Shown here: positions 28,380-37,495 of the stretch, one piece after another
How positions within the stretch are numbered: position 1 is the stretch's first letter
Layout: every line of letters starts with the position of its first letter
Position numbers and translations under genes: made by a program
Assembly (NCBI RefSeq): GCF_000820125.1
Contig: NZ_CDBY01000027.1
Coordinates: 1-55,421 of the forward strand
From: Aeromonas simiae
GTDB taxonomy: Bacteria; Pseudomonadota; Gammaproteobacteria; Enterobacterales; Aeromonadaceae
Length of the DNA: 55,421 nt
Direction of reading: 5' to 3'
Notes under the pieces: model-generated
What the model saw: only the letters and a program-made list of their open reading frames with translations
The model's database searches: none
Told to the model about the DNA's origin: nothing

Positions 28380-29918
28380 ATGGAGCAGGCCCTCGAATTT
28401 GCCCTCTCTTTGACCCGGGCCCGCGATGAGCAGGCGTTGGGTGATTGGCTGCTTGCCACCCTCAAGAAGGGGTGGCAACCGCAGGGGGCGCTGCTGGCCA
28501 TGGTCGATGTGAGCGGACGGGAGCTGGCGTGCCGTGGCTGGATGAGGGAGCAACAGGTGGAGCTGACGCTGGGGGTGGATGATTTTAGCCACCCGCTCGC
28601 CTTCGTGCTGCACAAGGGGCAGGCCCGCAGTTGGGATTCACTCTACGGTGGCGCCCGCATCGAGCACCCGCATTTTCGCACCATGCTGGCTAACTTCTGC
28701 CAGCACTGTGGCCTGCATGCCGTGCCGCTGCAGGGGCAGGATGGCAAAACGGTGGCCGTGCTGGCCCTGTTTGATATCGCCCCTCAGTTGCAGCGCTGGA
28801 GCGAGGGCGATGAGCTGGGGCTGCTGACCAGGGTGTTTGCCGGCCAGCTCGACCTTATCCGTGATCTGGGGCGTTCGCGCCGAGGTGAGAGCGCGCTGCG
28901 CGACTCACTGCGTCAGATCAAGGGGGAGGGTGAGCTACGGCGCCAGCAGGATGCCCTGCTGGCCAGCCAGTTCATCGGCCAGTCGGGCGCCGTGCGCCGC
29001 TTGCGTGAGCAGATTGGTCAGGCCGCCGGTCACCGCCTGAGTGTGTTGGTGCAAGGGGAGACCGGGTCGGGCAAGGAGGTGGTGGCCCGTCTCATCCATC
29101 AGTGCTCGGATCGGGCCGACCAGCCGTTTATCGCCATCAACTGCGCCGCCATCCCGGAGAATCTGATCGAGAGCGAGCTGTTTGGCTACCAGAAGGGGGC
29201 CTTCTCCGGAGCCCAGAGCAACAAGCTCGGGCTGGTGGCGCAGGCCAACGGCGGCACCCTGTTCCTCGATGAGGTGGGCGACATGCCCCAGACGATGCAA
29301 GCCAAGCTGCTGCGGGTGCTGGAGACCCGCAGTTTTCGCCCGCTCGGTGGAGAAAAAGAGCTCCACTCCGATTTTCGCCTGGTGGCAGCCACGCATCAGC
29401 CGCTGGAGCAGCACGTGGAGGAGGGACGTTTTCGTCAGGACCTCTACCACCGCCTGTGCCAGTGCCTGTTGATGGTCACTCCGCTGCGCGAGCGGCCCGA
29501 TGATGTGCACCTCTTGTGCGAGCACTTCATCGCCCAGTTTGCCGCCCAGGAGGGCAAGCCCGTTGGGCCGCTGCAGCGCAGTTTTCTCAAGCAGCTGGTG
29601 GGCTATGACTTTCCGGGCAACGTACGCGAGCTCAAGAACCTGCTCGAGGTGGCTTGCGTTCATACCCAGAGCGGGCAGGAGATCCGACTCGAGGCACTGC
29701 CTGCCGAACTCAAGGCGCGGGTGTGCAGCGAGCCGGGGAGGCAACACGATGATTTCTACCATATCCGCGATCTGCGCCAGGCGATGCAGCAGTACGAGGC
29801 CTCGGTCATTGAGGCGCGGCTGCGCCACTTTCGGGGCAACCGCATGCTGGTGGCGCAGAGCCTCAACATCCCTAAGCGCACCCTCGATCACAAGTGCCAG
29901 AAGCTGGAGGTGAACTGA
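28380..29918 (+). CDS. vasH: Sigma-54-dependent T6SS activator VasH
   Basis: A 512-residue enhancer-binding protein. An N-terminal GAF-like sensory region precedes an AAA+ domain with Walker A GETGSGKE (about residues 224-231) and Walker B GGTLFLDEVGDM, and a C-terminal Fis-type helix-turn-helix (NRMLVAQSLNIPKRTLDHKCQKL). The sigma-54 contact loop reads GAFSGA (around residue 275) instead of the consensus GAFTGA, a conservative change. VasH activates sigma-54 promoters of hcp/vgrG-type operons in V. cholerae and Aeromonas. A good candidate target is the sigma-54 site at 37041, upstream of PAAR and vgrG. Confidence 0.93.
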   Translation: MEQALEFALSLTRARDEQALGDWLLATLKKGWQPQGALLAMVDVSGRELACRGWMREQQVELTLGVDDFSHPLAFVLHKGQARSWDSLYGGARIEHPHFRTMLANFCQHCGLHAVPLQGQDGKTVAVLALFDIAPQLQRWSEGDELGLLTRVFAGQLDLIRDLGRSRRGESALRDSLRQIKGEGELRRQQDALLASQFIGQSGAVRRLREQIGQAAGHRLSVLVQGETGSGKEVVARLIHQCSDRADQPFIAINCAAIPENLIESELFGYQKGAFSGAQSNKLGLVAQANGGTLFLDEVGDMPQTMQAKLLRVLETRSFRPLGGEKELHSDFRLVAATHQPLEQHVEEGRFRQDLYHRLCQCLLMVTPLRERPDDVHLLCEHFIAQFAAQEGKPVGPLQRSFLKQLVGYDFPGNVRELKNLLEVACVHTQSGQEIRLEALPAELKARVCSEPGRQHDDFYHIRDLRQAMQQYEASVIEARLRHFRGNRMLVAQSLNIPKRTLDHKCQKLEVN

Positions 29919-30508
29919 TGAGCCTGCTCACTATGATTCCCCTGCTGCTGGCAGGGGCCGCCAGCGCAGAGCCTGACTGGCCGGCGCGCTGGCAACAGTG
30001 TCGCACCGAGGCCGCGCCGCTGGTGCGGCTGTCCTGCTATGACGCCATCGGGGCCGTTCCTCCGGCCCCCGAGGCGGCGCTCCGCTCTCCCGCCTGGTTG
30101 GAGATCGCCGCGCAGGAGGAGGGGCGCGTCGAAGGGGCCCCGGCGTTTTTGCTCGAGCAGCGCGAGTCGGGCGACTTGTTGCTGACGCGACCGGCGCAGC
30201 GGGGAGCCACCCTGGCCATCGGTTGCATCAACGACATCACCCAGTTACGGGTGCGTCTCGATGCCAGCTGGATCGGCGAGGGGGTGGTGGCCGAGCTCGA
30301 CGGCGCCCCGGTATCGGGCAACTGGTTTGTGCGCGATAGCGGCATGCTGCTCGAGTTTGGCCGCGGCCTGCCGGCGATCGATGAACTCAAGCGCTGGCGT
30401 GCGGGGCGTGAGCTCACCTTGCAAGGGGAGGGGGGGCCGTTATTGCGCTTCGATCTCTTTGGTCTCTCTGCGGCGCTGAAGCCACTGCGTCAGCAGTGTC
30501 GTTGGTAG
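29918..30508 (+). CDS. vasI: T6SS-associated periplasmic protein VasI (TagO)
   Basis: A 196-residue protein with a signal peptide (MSLLTMIPLLLAGAASAEPDW) and the VasI family landmarks CRTEAAPLVRLSCYDAIGA and later GWKNWFV-type strand here read as SGNWFVRDSG. The ATG at 29918 overlaps the vasH stop by one base (TGATG). A longer frame begins inside vasH and is rejected because it would bury the signal peptide. In V. cholerae the same gene lies between vasH and vasJ; its exact role in assembly is not settled. Confidence 0.82.
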   Translation: MSLLTMIPLLLAGAASAEPDWPARWQQCRTEAAPLVRLSCYDAIGAVPPAPEAALRSPAWLEIAAQEEGRVEGAPAFLLEQRESGDLLLTRPAQRGATLAIGCINDITQLRVRLDASWIGEGVVAELDGAPVSGNWFVRDSGMLLEFGRGLPAIDELKRWRAGRELTLQGEGGPLLRFDLFGLSAALKPLRQQCRW

Positions 30509-30516
30509 GGGGCGAG

Positions 30517-31899
30517 ATGACTCATTCCCACCCCTGGTGTCAGCGACTGCTCACCCCGCTTGCAGAGGCGCAGATTCGAGCCCCTGTTCCTGCCGACGAT
30601 CCCCTGTGGGAGGGGGTCGAGACCGAGCTGGTCAAGCTCGGCTCACTGGCCCACAGCCAGGTGGATCTGGGCAAGGTGGCGGGCGATTGCCTGACGCTGC
30701 TTGAGACCCGCACCAAAGACATGCGGGTGCTGGCCCAACTGCTGCGCTGCTTGCAACACCCGGCCAAGGCCACCCCGTTTGCCACCGCTCTGATGTTGCT
30801 GGATTGCTGGCTCGGCGCTTACTGGGAGCAGGCCTTCCCCGCCAGCGCACTGCAAAAGCAGCGGGTGATGGCACAGATCATCAAACGCTTCGAAGGGGTG
30901 ATGGAGCGGGTCAGCGAAGGAAGCTCGGCAGGCGAGCTGGCTCAACTGCTCGTGCTGGCCGAGGCCGTTGAACAGCGCTGGCTGGCCATTGCCCCGGACA
31001 AGGAGGCGGTGCTTGGGGATCTGCTGAGCGGTTTGCGCCGTGCCCAGCGTCGCCAGGAGGAGCAGGCCAAGGCCGATGCGGCGCCCACCAGCGCCCCGCC
31101 GGTGAGCAGTGTGACCCAGGCGGCCGCCAGCGATGGCGGTGTGGCCCTCGATACCTCGAGCGAGCGGGGCTGGCGTCAGACCCAGCTCAAGATGGCGGAT
31201 CTGCTGATCGAGAAGCAGCCTGAATCCCCTGTGGGCTATCGCCTGCGCCGTAACGCCATCTGGAGCAGCATCACGGCTGCGCCGCTGGCCCACAAAGCGC
31301 AGCGCACCCAGCTTGCCCCCATGTCACCGGACATGGTGGATGAGTACCGCGCCGGTCTGGCTCAGCCCGATGCCGCCCTGTGGGGGCGCATCGAGCAGAG
31401 CCTGACCCTGGCGCCTTACTGGTTCGAGGGGCACATGTTCTCGGCCATGGCGGCGGGGCGGCTCGGGCACGGGGCGGTGGCCGATGCCATCAAGGAGGAG
31501 CTCGGCGCTTTTCTGGCCCGGTTGCCGGCACTGCGCGAGCTGACCTTCAGCGACGGCACCCCCTTTCTTCCCACCGAGAGCGCCAGCTGGTTGCAGCCGG
31601 CGCGCAGTGAGGAAGGGGGGGATTCGCTGGCCACCCAGCTCGTCTTGCTGTGCCGTGAGCAGGGCGTGGCGGCGGCGCTGGGCCTGCTCGATACGCAATT
31701 GCAGCGGCTCAAGGAGCCGCGGGCCCGTTTCTATGCCCAGTTGGCGGGCGCCGATCTGCTGGCGGAGGAGGGGATGAAGAGCCTCGCCGCCCAGCATTAC
31801 CAACACCTGTGGCAGGAGGCCCAACGTCTGGCCCTTGCCCAATGGGAGCCCGGGCTGGTCAGCCGCCTGGAGCGTCACGCGACCTCCTGGTCTAACTGA
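30517..31899 (+). CDS. vasJ: T6SS TssA-family protein VasJ
   Basis: A 460-residue cytoplasmic protein with the ImpA-type N-terminal domain (DDPLWEGVETELVKLGSLAHSQVDLGKV, then ...DMRVLAQLLRCLQHPAKATPFATALMLLDCWLGAYW) and a VasJ-type C-terminal domain. TssA proteins prime and cap the growing tail tube and sheath. The ATG at 30517 follows GGGGGCGAG; the frame is open further upstream into vasI, which was not chosen. A Pro/Ala-rich linker around residues 185-205 separates the domains. It stands where VCA0119 stands in V. cholerae. Confidence 0.88.
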   Translation: MTHSHPWCQRLLTPLAEAQIRAPVPADDPLWEGVETELVKLGSLAHSQVDLGKVAGDCLTLLETRTKDMRVLAQLLRCLQHPAKATPFATALMLLDCWLGAYWEQAFPASALQKQRVMAQIIKRFEGVMERVSEGSSAGELAQLLVLAEAVEQRWLAIAPDKEAVLGDLLSGLRRAQRRQEEQAKADAAPTSAPPVSSVTQAAASDGGVALDTSSERGWRQTQLKMADLLIEKQPESPVGYRLRRNAIWSSITAAPLAHKAQRTQLAPMSPDMVDEYRAGLAQPDAALWGRIEQSLTLAPYWFEGHMFSAMAAGRLGHGAVADAIKEELGAFLARLPALRELTFSDGTPFLPTESASWLQPARSEEGGDSLATQLVLLCREQGVAAALGLLDTQLQRLKEPRARFYAQLAGADLLAEEGMKSLAAQHYQHLWQEAQRLALAQWEPGLVSRLERHATSWSN

Positions 31900-31924
31900 G
31901 AACGTCGGAGTTAAAGCGACACTT

Positions 31925-34900
31925 ATGTTTAAAACCATTTTTACCTTCATCAGGCAAAACCTGGCCAAGCTCAAGCCCTCGTGGGCCATGCTGGGCATCG
32001 TGCTGTGGGTGCTGATCCTGTTTCTGGTCTTGTGGCTCGGCCCTGTCTTGCAAGTGGGCGAGAGCATGCCGCTCAAGCCCTTGTGGACCCGAGTGGTGTT
32101 CACCCTGCTGTGGCTGTGGTTGATCCTCGGCATCTTGTCATGGCGGATGTGGAAGAAGATGCAGCAGCTCAAGGCGGAGCGCAGCGAACTGGAACAAAAC
32201 GAGGCCGATCCGGTCAAGCCGCTGGTCGATGGTCAGCAGCATTTCCTGGACAGCTGGTTGCAGGCCCTGCGCGATCAGCTCGGCAAGAATGCGCTCTATG
32301 CCATGCCCTGGTATCTGGTTCTCGGCCTTGGGGGCAGCGGTAAGAGCAGCCTTATCCATCGCGCTAACCCGGCCAACAAGATCAACCCGCGCCTCGATGC
32401 CGCGCTGCGCGATCACACCGATCCGCGCTGGGTGGACTGCTGGGTGGGTGAGCAGGCGGTGGTGATCGATCCGCGTGGTGCCCTGCTCGAACCCGAGCTG
32501 GATCGCGAGGCCCATGAACGCAGCCATGAGCGGCTGTGGCTGCATCTGCTGCGCTGGCTCAGCGAGCATCGCCGCCGTCAGCCCCTCAACGGTCTGGTAT
32601 TGACCGTCGATCTCGCCTGGCTGGCCCAGGCCGGCGTGGCCGAACGCAAGGCCTATGCCCAGTTGATGCGCGCCCGCTTGCAGGATGTCAGCCTGACCAT
32701 GAACACCCGGCTGCCGGTCTATGTGACCCTGACCAAGCTCGACATGCTGCGCGGTTTTGACGTGGCCTACCAACAGCTCGACAAGGAGACCCGCGAAGCG
32801 GTGCTGGGGGTGACCTTCAGCCAGGAGGGGAGTGAAGGGCGTGGTTGGCAAGGGGAGCTGGATGCCTTCTGGGATCAATGGCTGGCCCATTTCAATGGCA
32901 ATTTGCCCCAGATGATGCTCGAGCGTCTCGATGCCACCCAGCGTAGCGCCCTGTTTACCTTTGTACGGCAGTTGGCGGGTCTGCGTGAGCATGTGGCCGA
33001 GCTGCTGAGCGAGGTGCTCGACGCCGGCGAGGGCAAGCCGTTGCTGATGCGCGGTCTCTATGTCGGCTCTGTCTACCAGCAGGGGGTGCCTTTCGATGCC
33101 TTCACCCAGGCGGCGGCCCAGCGCTATCAGCTGCCTGAGCCGATCCACTCGGCGCTGCGCGGTGAGTCGACCACCTTCTTCGTGCGCCGCCTGTTTGCCG
33201 ATGTCATCTTCCCCGAGGCCCACTTGGCCGGCGAAAACCGGCTGCACACCCTTTATCGCCGCCGCCGCATGGCGCTTGGCGTTGGGGCGCTGAGTCTGTG
33301 TTCGGCACTGCTGGTGGCGGGATGGCATTACTTCTATCGGGTCAACGAGGTGGCGGGGCACAACGTGCTGACCAAGGCGCAGGCTTTCACCGGTACCAAT
33401 GAGCTGGTCGGTGAGCAGGGGTTTGGTTATAGCCAGCTGCCGCGCCTGAACCTTATCCGCGAAGCCACGCTTTCGTTTGGTAACTACCGTGAGCGGGCGC
33501 CCCTGCTGGCCGATCTCGGTCTGTACCAGGGGCGCGAGATTGGCCCCTACGTGGAGGGCTCTTATCTGCAACTGCTGCGCTTGCGCTTCTTGCCCGCCGT
33601 GATGCAGGGGCTGCTCGATGATCTCAACTCGGCACCGGCCGGCAGTGAGCAGAAGCTGGCCATCCTGCGCATCATGCGCATGCTCGACGATACGTCGGGC
33701 CGCAACAAAGAGCTGGTGGAGCAGTTCATGGCCACCCGCTGGCAGCAGGCGTTCCCCGGCCAGGGGGCGGTGCAGGAGCAGCTGATGGAGCACCTGAGCT
33801 ATGCCCTGGAGCACACCGACTGGAACGCCAGCCGCAACTTGCGTGATCAGGATGCCATTCAGGCGTTTGCCCCGTTCCGCGAGCCCATTTATGGGGCGCA
33901 GCGTGAGCTCGGCAAGCTGCCCATGTTCCAGCGCGTCTATCAGAGCCTGGTGGTCAAGGCCGGTGAAACCCTGCCGCCGGATCTGGCGATCCGCGATGAG
34001 GTCGGCCCCACCTTTGGAACCGTGTTTACCCTGCGCAGCGAGACGGCAGGAAGTGTGCCGCGACTGCTCACCTGGGCCGGGTTTAATGACTTTTTTGTTA
34101 AACAGGATAAGGCGCTGGTCGATCTCACCGCCATGGACTCCTGGGTGCTTGGCCAGCGCAAGCTGAGCCAGCTGAGCGATGCGGATCGCAAGGAGATCAC
34201 CCGTCAGGTCAATGATCGCTACGTTACCGACTATGTGAATCAGTGGCAGAAGGTGATGTCCAACCTGGATGTGCAGCCACTCACCACCCCCGAGCAGGCA
34301 CTCGATGTGCTGGCGGCCATCATCGGCAACGATCAGCCGTTCCAGCGGGTGCTCGCCACCCTCGATGACAACACCCGGATCCGCAAGATCTCCGATGCCG
34401 AAGGGGATGCGATTCAGGGGCTGTCGGCCCGGATTGGCCGCCCCTTCATGGCGGTCAATAACGCGCTGCAAGGTCAGGGGGAGCAGGCGCCGCTCATTCA
34501 GGAGGTGAACCAGAAGCTCACCGATTTGTATCACTACGTCGAGCTCATCGTGAACGCCACCGATCCGGGGTTGTCGGCCCTCAAGGCGGTGCAGCTGCGC
34601 CTTGGCAATAAGTACGCCGATCCGGTGTTTGCCTTGCAGCAATACGCGCGCAGCCTGCCGGCCCCGCTCGATCGCTGGGTCGGGCAGATCGCCGAGCAGA
34701 GTGCTCAGCTGGTGGTGGACTTGGCCATGTCGTCACTCAACCAGGAGTGGCAGGAGAAGGTGGTTGCGCCTTTCAATGCCCAGTTGGCGGGGCGCTATCC
34801 GTTTGAGCCGGGGGCCCGCAAGGATGCCCCGCTCTCTGACATGGAGCGCTTCTTCGCCCCTGGCGGCATCCTCGACAGCTTCTATCAGAGCAACCTCAAG

Positions 34901-35419
34901 CCCATGGTGGAAGGGGGCATGCTGGAAGGGGGTGGCCGCTCACCCGTGCAGACCGAGCTGGTGAAGCAGCTGGATCGGGCGGCGCGCATTCGTCAGACCT
35001 TCTTCAACCCGCAAGGCAATCTGGAGGTGCAATTTACCATCGAGCCGGTAGAGCTGACCGCCAACAAGCGGCGCAGCGTGCTCAACCTCGACGGTCAGTT
35101 GCTCGAGTACGCCCATGGGCGGCGCAACAAGATCCCGCTGGTATGGCCCAACACCATGCGGGAAGGGGCGGAGAGCAAGGTCACCCTGGTGCCCGCCAAC
35201 CGTGAGCACTCACCGCGCAGTGAAGGGTTTGTCGGCCCCTGGGCCATGTTCCGCCTGATGCACAAGGGGGTACTGACCCAGGTCAATGAGGCCACGTTCG
35301 ATGTGCGCTTCCCGGTGGACCAAGGGGCCATGACCTATCGCGTGCATACCGACGCGAGCAATAACCCGTTCGCTGGCGGCCTGTTCAGCCAGTTCCGTCT
35401 GCCTGACTCCCTCTATTGA
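31925..35419 (+). CDS. tssM: T6SS inner-membrane complex protein TssM (IcmF/VasK)
   Basis: A 1164-residue protein with two N-terminal transmembrane segments (MLGIVLWVLILFLVLWLGP and VVFTLLWLWLILGILSW), a cytoplasmic GTPase-like domain with Walker A GLGGSGKSS (about residues 134-142), a third helix (ALGVGALSLCSALLVAGWHYF), and a large periplasmic domain that contacts TssJ. Size is normal. The ATG at 31925 gives the typical short cytoplasmic start. The frame is open further left into vasJ without family similarity. The gene ends 44 bp before vasL, with a hairpin in between. Confidence 0.96.
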   Translation: MFKTIFTFIRQNLAKLKPSWAMLGIVLWVLILFLVLWLGPVLQVGESMPLKPLWTRVVFTLLWLWLILGILSWRMWKKMQQLKAERSELEQNEADPVKPLVDGQQHFLDSWLQALRDQLGKNALYAMPWYLVLGLGGSGKSSLIHRANPANKINPRLDAALRDHTDPRWVDCWVGEQAVVIDPRGALLEPELDREAHERSHERLWLHLLRWLSEHRRRQPLNGLVLTVDLAWLAQAGVAERKAYAQLMRARLQDVSLTMNTRLPVYVTLTKLDMLRGFDVAYQQLDKETREAVLGVTFSQEGSEGRGWQGELDAFWDQWLAHFNGNLPQMMLERLDATQRSALFTFVRQLAGLREHVAELLSEVLDAGEGKPLLMRGLYVGSVYQQGVPFDAFTQAAAQRYQLPEPIHSALRGESTTFFVRRLFADVIFPEAHLAGENRLHTLYRRRRMALGVGALSLCSALLVAGWHYFYRVNEVAGHNVLTKAQAFTGTNELVGEQGFGYSQLPRLNLIREATLSFGNYRERAPLLADLGLYQGREIGPYVEGSYLQLLRLRFLPAVMQGLLDDLNSAPAGSEQKLAILRIMRMLDDTSGRNKELVEQFMATRWQQAFPGQGAVQEQLMEHLSYALEHTDWNASRNLRDQDAIQAFAPFREPIYGAQRELGKLPMFQRVYQSLVVKAGETLPPDLAIRDEVGPTFGTVFTLRSETAGSVPRLLTWAGFNDFFVKQDKALVDLTAMDSWVLGQRKLSQLSDADRKEITRQVNDRYVTDYVNQWQKVMSNLDVQPLTTPEQALDVLAAIIGNDQPFQRVLATLDDNTRIRKISDAEGDAIQGLSARIGRPFMAVNNALQGQGEQAPLIQEVNQKLTDLYHYVELIVNATDPGLSALKAVQLRLGNKYADPVFALQQYARSLPAPLDRWVGQIAEQSAQLVVDLAMSSLNQEWQEKVVAPFNAQLAGRYPFEPGARKDAPLSDMERFFAPGGILDSFYQSNLKPMVEGGMLEGGGRSPVQTELVKQLDRAARIRQTFFNPQGNLEVQFTIEPVELTANKRRSVLNLDGQLLEYAHGRRNKIPLVWPNTMREGAESKVTLVPANREHSPRSEGFVGPWAMFRLMHKGVLTQVNEATFDVRFPVDQGAMTYRVHTDASNNPFAGGLFSQFRLPDSLY

Positions 35420-35425
35420 TATGTG

Positions 35426-35450
35426 CGGGGCGTGCTTGGCGCGCCCCGCC
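35426..35450 (+). other. Intercistronic hairpin between tssM and vasL
   Basis: An 8-bp perfect stem (GCGGGGCG with CGCCCCGC) around a nine-base loop, seven bases after the tssM stop, with no T-run. It is more likely an mRNA-stabilising or attenuating stem than a full terminator, since vasL follows immediately. Confidence 0.5.
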
Positions 35451-35462
35451 TGATTGGAACCG

Positions 35463-36869
35463 ATGATGAAAGAGACACAGCAGGCCTTCAAGGTAGGCCG
35501 GGATCCGCGCATGTTGCCCGAGTACGAGGCGCTGCGCAGCGAAATCAACAAACTCAGTCATGCCTCCCGTCCCGAGGTGGATTGGGCGCTGATCCACCGG
35601 CTTGCTAGCCGGATCTTCGAGGTGCAGGGGGTCGATTTGCAGACCGCCCTCTACTTCACCCTGGCGCGCTCGCGCCTCAACGGCCTCACCGGTTTTACCG
35701 AGGGGTGTGAGTTTCTGGCCAACCTGATCGTGACCCAGTGGGATGCCTTCTGGCCCCCGGTGCATCAGGAGCGGGCCCGGGTCGAGATGATCGACTGGTT
35801 CATCGCCCGCATCAGCGATGTGGTGCGCCAATACTCCATCAGCCATGACGATAAGCGACTGATCTACCGCTGCGAGCGGGCGCTGCAACTCATCAGCGAG
35901 AAGCTGCACCACTCCGGCCTCAGCCGCATTCCCCGTATCGAAAACCTGACTCACTTCATCGAGGGGTATACCCACCTGTTCGATGAGACCGAGATCGTCA
36001 TCGTCTCCGAGGAGAAGGGGGAGCAGAAAGAGGAGATGCAGGTGCCCCCCATGGTCTTCTTCAAATCGGATCTGGAGAGCCAGAGTGAGCCGGCCCCCTT
36101 GCCGCAGGGCAGCATCTTGATTGGTCGCGAGAAGGGGCAGATGAAGCCGACCGTGCTCAAGATAGAGCCGCGCCGCAAGCAGAAGCCGGCCTGGTTCTGG
36201 TTTGCCTGTGGCCTGCTGGCCTGCGCCTTGCCGGTGGCCGCCTTCTGGGGCTGGCAACAGATGGAGCAGGAGAAGAGCCGGGCCGTGGCCAGATTGCAAC
36301 AGCCGGTCGATGTGCCGCCCAAGGCGCCCGGCTATGAGGATATCCGCCAGGTACGCATCGCCCTCGGTGAGCGCTCACTGCAAGAGATGGAAGGGGAGCT
36401 GGTGACCCGCTACCAGGCGCAGCTCGAACGCATCGGACAGGCTTCCCCGCTCTATTGGCTGCAATATGGTGATGAACTCAGGGGCACGCTCCAGACCCTC
36501 TACCCCGATTCGATGGCCGTCAAGGCGATGGAGCGTGAGTGGCAGGAGCGTCTGGCCCAGTACCGGGGCAGTGAGCGGCAACCCGACTACCAACGGGCTC
36601 GCAGCGGCGTCGATGGCCTGCTGGCCCAGCTGCACGAGTTGGAGCGCCAGCGCAAGACGGTGACTATCTCCTACCTCAAGGGGGAGCTGTTCGAGGTGCA
36701 AAAGAGCCTGATGAGCGGCGTGCCTCTCTCTCAGCGACTCAGTGTGCTGGAGCGGCGCAAGGCGGCCTCGGAGCCGGTCAATGCCGCTGAGCTCAAGGGG
36801 CTGGAGGATGAGCTCAGGGCGCTGGAGGTGCGACTCTATCAGTTGCAGCAGCGGCGCGGCGATAGCTGA
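35463..36869 (+). CDS. vasL: T6SS-associated ImpA-domain protein VasL
   Basis: A 468-residue protein with an N-terminal ImpA/TssA-type domain (DWALIHRLASRIFEVQGVDLQTALYFTLARSRLNGLTGFTEG...) and one central transmembrane helix (FWFACGLLACALPVAAFWGW), followed by a coiled-coil-rich C-terminus. It corresponds to VasL (VCA0121), a membrane-attached TssA relative. Two ATG codons in a row at 35463 and 35466 can serve as start; a TTG at 35454 is less likely. It ends the main T6SS operon. Confidence 0.86.
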   Translation: MMKETQQAFKVGRDPRMLPEYEALRSEINKLSHASRPEVDWALIHRLASRIFEVQGVDLQTALYFTLARSRLNGLTGFTEGCEFLANLIVTQWDAFWPPVHQERARVEMIDWFIARISDVVRQYSISHDDKRLIYRCERALQLISEKLHHSGLSRIPRIENLTHFIEGYTHLFDETEIVIVSEEKGEQKEEMQVPPMVFFKSDLESQSEPAPLPQGSILIGREKGQMKPTVLKIEPRRKQKPAWFWFACGLLACALPVAAFWGWQQMEQEKSRAVARLQQPVDVPPKAPGYEDIRQVRIALGERSLQEMEGELVTRYQAQLERIGQASPLYWLQYGDELRGTLQTLYPDSMAVKAMEREWQERLAQYRGSERQPDYQRARSGVDGLLAQLHELERQRKTVTISYLKGELFEVQKSLMSGVPLSQRLSVLERRKAASEPVNAAELKGLEDELRALEVRLYQLQQRRGDS

Positions 36870-36901
36870 TCATGCTGCCTTAGGCAAAAAGTGCCGCCGT
36901 G

Positions 36902-36920
36902 GACAGGTTATCACCCTGTC
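36902..36920. repeat. Short inverted repeat after vasL
   Basis: GACAGG and CCTGTC arms (36902-36907 and 36915-36920) around seven bases. There is no T-run, so it is a weak terminator at best. Confidence 0.35.
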
Positions 36921-36944
36921 TGAGCAACATTTGCTGGTGAATAC

Positions 36945-36977
36945 GCCGGTTTTGCGCAATGAATTGCGCAAGCCGGC
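36945..36977. promoter_or_regulatory. Large inverted repeat, candidate VasH enhancer site
   Basis: TTGCGCAA-TGAA-TTGCGCAA (36952-36971), flanked by GCCGG on the left and CCGGC on the right, gives a long near-perfect inverted repeat with no T-run. Its centre lies about 105 bp upstream of the start point predicted from the sigma-54 promoter at 37041, a typical distance for an enhancer-binding protein site. Assignment to VasH is inference. Confidence 0.45.
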
Positions 36978-37040
36978 CATGCTTATCGGGTGGCTGCACT
37001 CAATGTATTGAATATAAAAGAAAAATTGTCATTTTTTAGT

Positions 37041-37056
37041 TGGCATGGCGCGTGCT
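37041..37056 (+). promoter_or_regulatory. Sigma-54 promoter of the PAAR-vgrG-effector operon
   Basis: TGGCATGGCGCGTGCT matches the sigma-54 consensus TGGCAYRNNNNTTGCW at the -24 and -12 elements except one T, with the required GG-N10-GC spacing. Transcription would start near 37067, about 33 bases before the PAAR start codon. The sequence just upstream is AT-rich. Confidence 0.75.
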
Positions 37057-37099
37057 TTCGCCTGTGCTTGCCCTCATTCATTCCTGCGAGGAGAACACC

Positions 37100-37387
37100 A
37101 TGTGTCCTGCCATTGTACTGCTCGGCGATATCGGCACCGATCATGACGGATTCCACCCCTCTCCCGTCATCGCCGCCAGCCCCAACGTCTTTCTCGACAA
37201 TAAACCGGTGGCCCGTCAGGGCGATCCCCTCGCCCCCCATGACAAACCCAAGAATCCGACCCATCTGCGCAGTATTGCAGGCGGTGTCGGCTCGGTACTG
37301 GTCAATGGCAAACCCATTGCCGTCACCGGCAGCGCCGTCGGCTGCGGGGGCGTCGTGATCGGCAGTGGCAGCGGCAAGGCTGGCTAG
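37100..37387 (+). CDS. PAAR-domain T6SS spike tip protein
   Basis: A 95-residue protein made almost entirely of a PAAR domain: PAIVLLGDIGTDHDG..., GKPIAVTGSAVGCGG and regularly placed Pro-Ala and Gly residues with His/Cys for zinc binding. It caps the VgrG trimer and sharpens the spike. The ATG at 37100 follows GAGGAGAACACC, an excellent ribosome-binding site; upstream in-frame starts are not supported. It is preceded by a sigma-54 promoter and followed 108 bp later by vgrG. It has no toxin extension. Confidence 0.85.
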   Translation: MCPAIVLLGDIGTDHDGFHPSPVIAASPNVFLDNKPVARQGDPLAPHDKPKNPTHLRSIAGGVGSVLVNGKPIAVTGSAVGCGGVVIGSGSGKAG

Positions 37388-37411
37388 TCTCCGCCTGGGT
37401 CGGTCATGAGC

Positions 37412-37435
37412 TAAGGGCGTGCCGGAGCGCCCTTA
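37412..37435 (+). other. Hairpin between PAAR gene and vgrG
   Basis: Perfect 8-bp stem TAAGGGCG/CGCCCTTA around eight bases, without a T-run. It may modulate read-through or RNA stability between the two genes. Confidence 0.45.
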
Positions 37436-37495
37436 CCTCATCATCGAGACAAGACAGACGCCGCGGGCATGCGGTCGCTATGGAGAAGGTACAAG

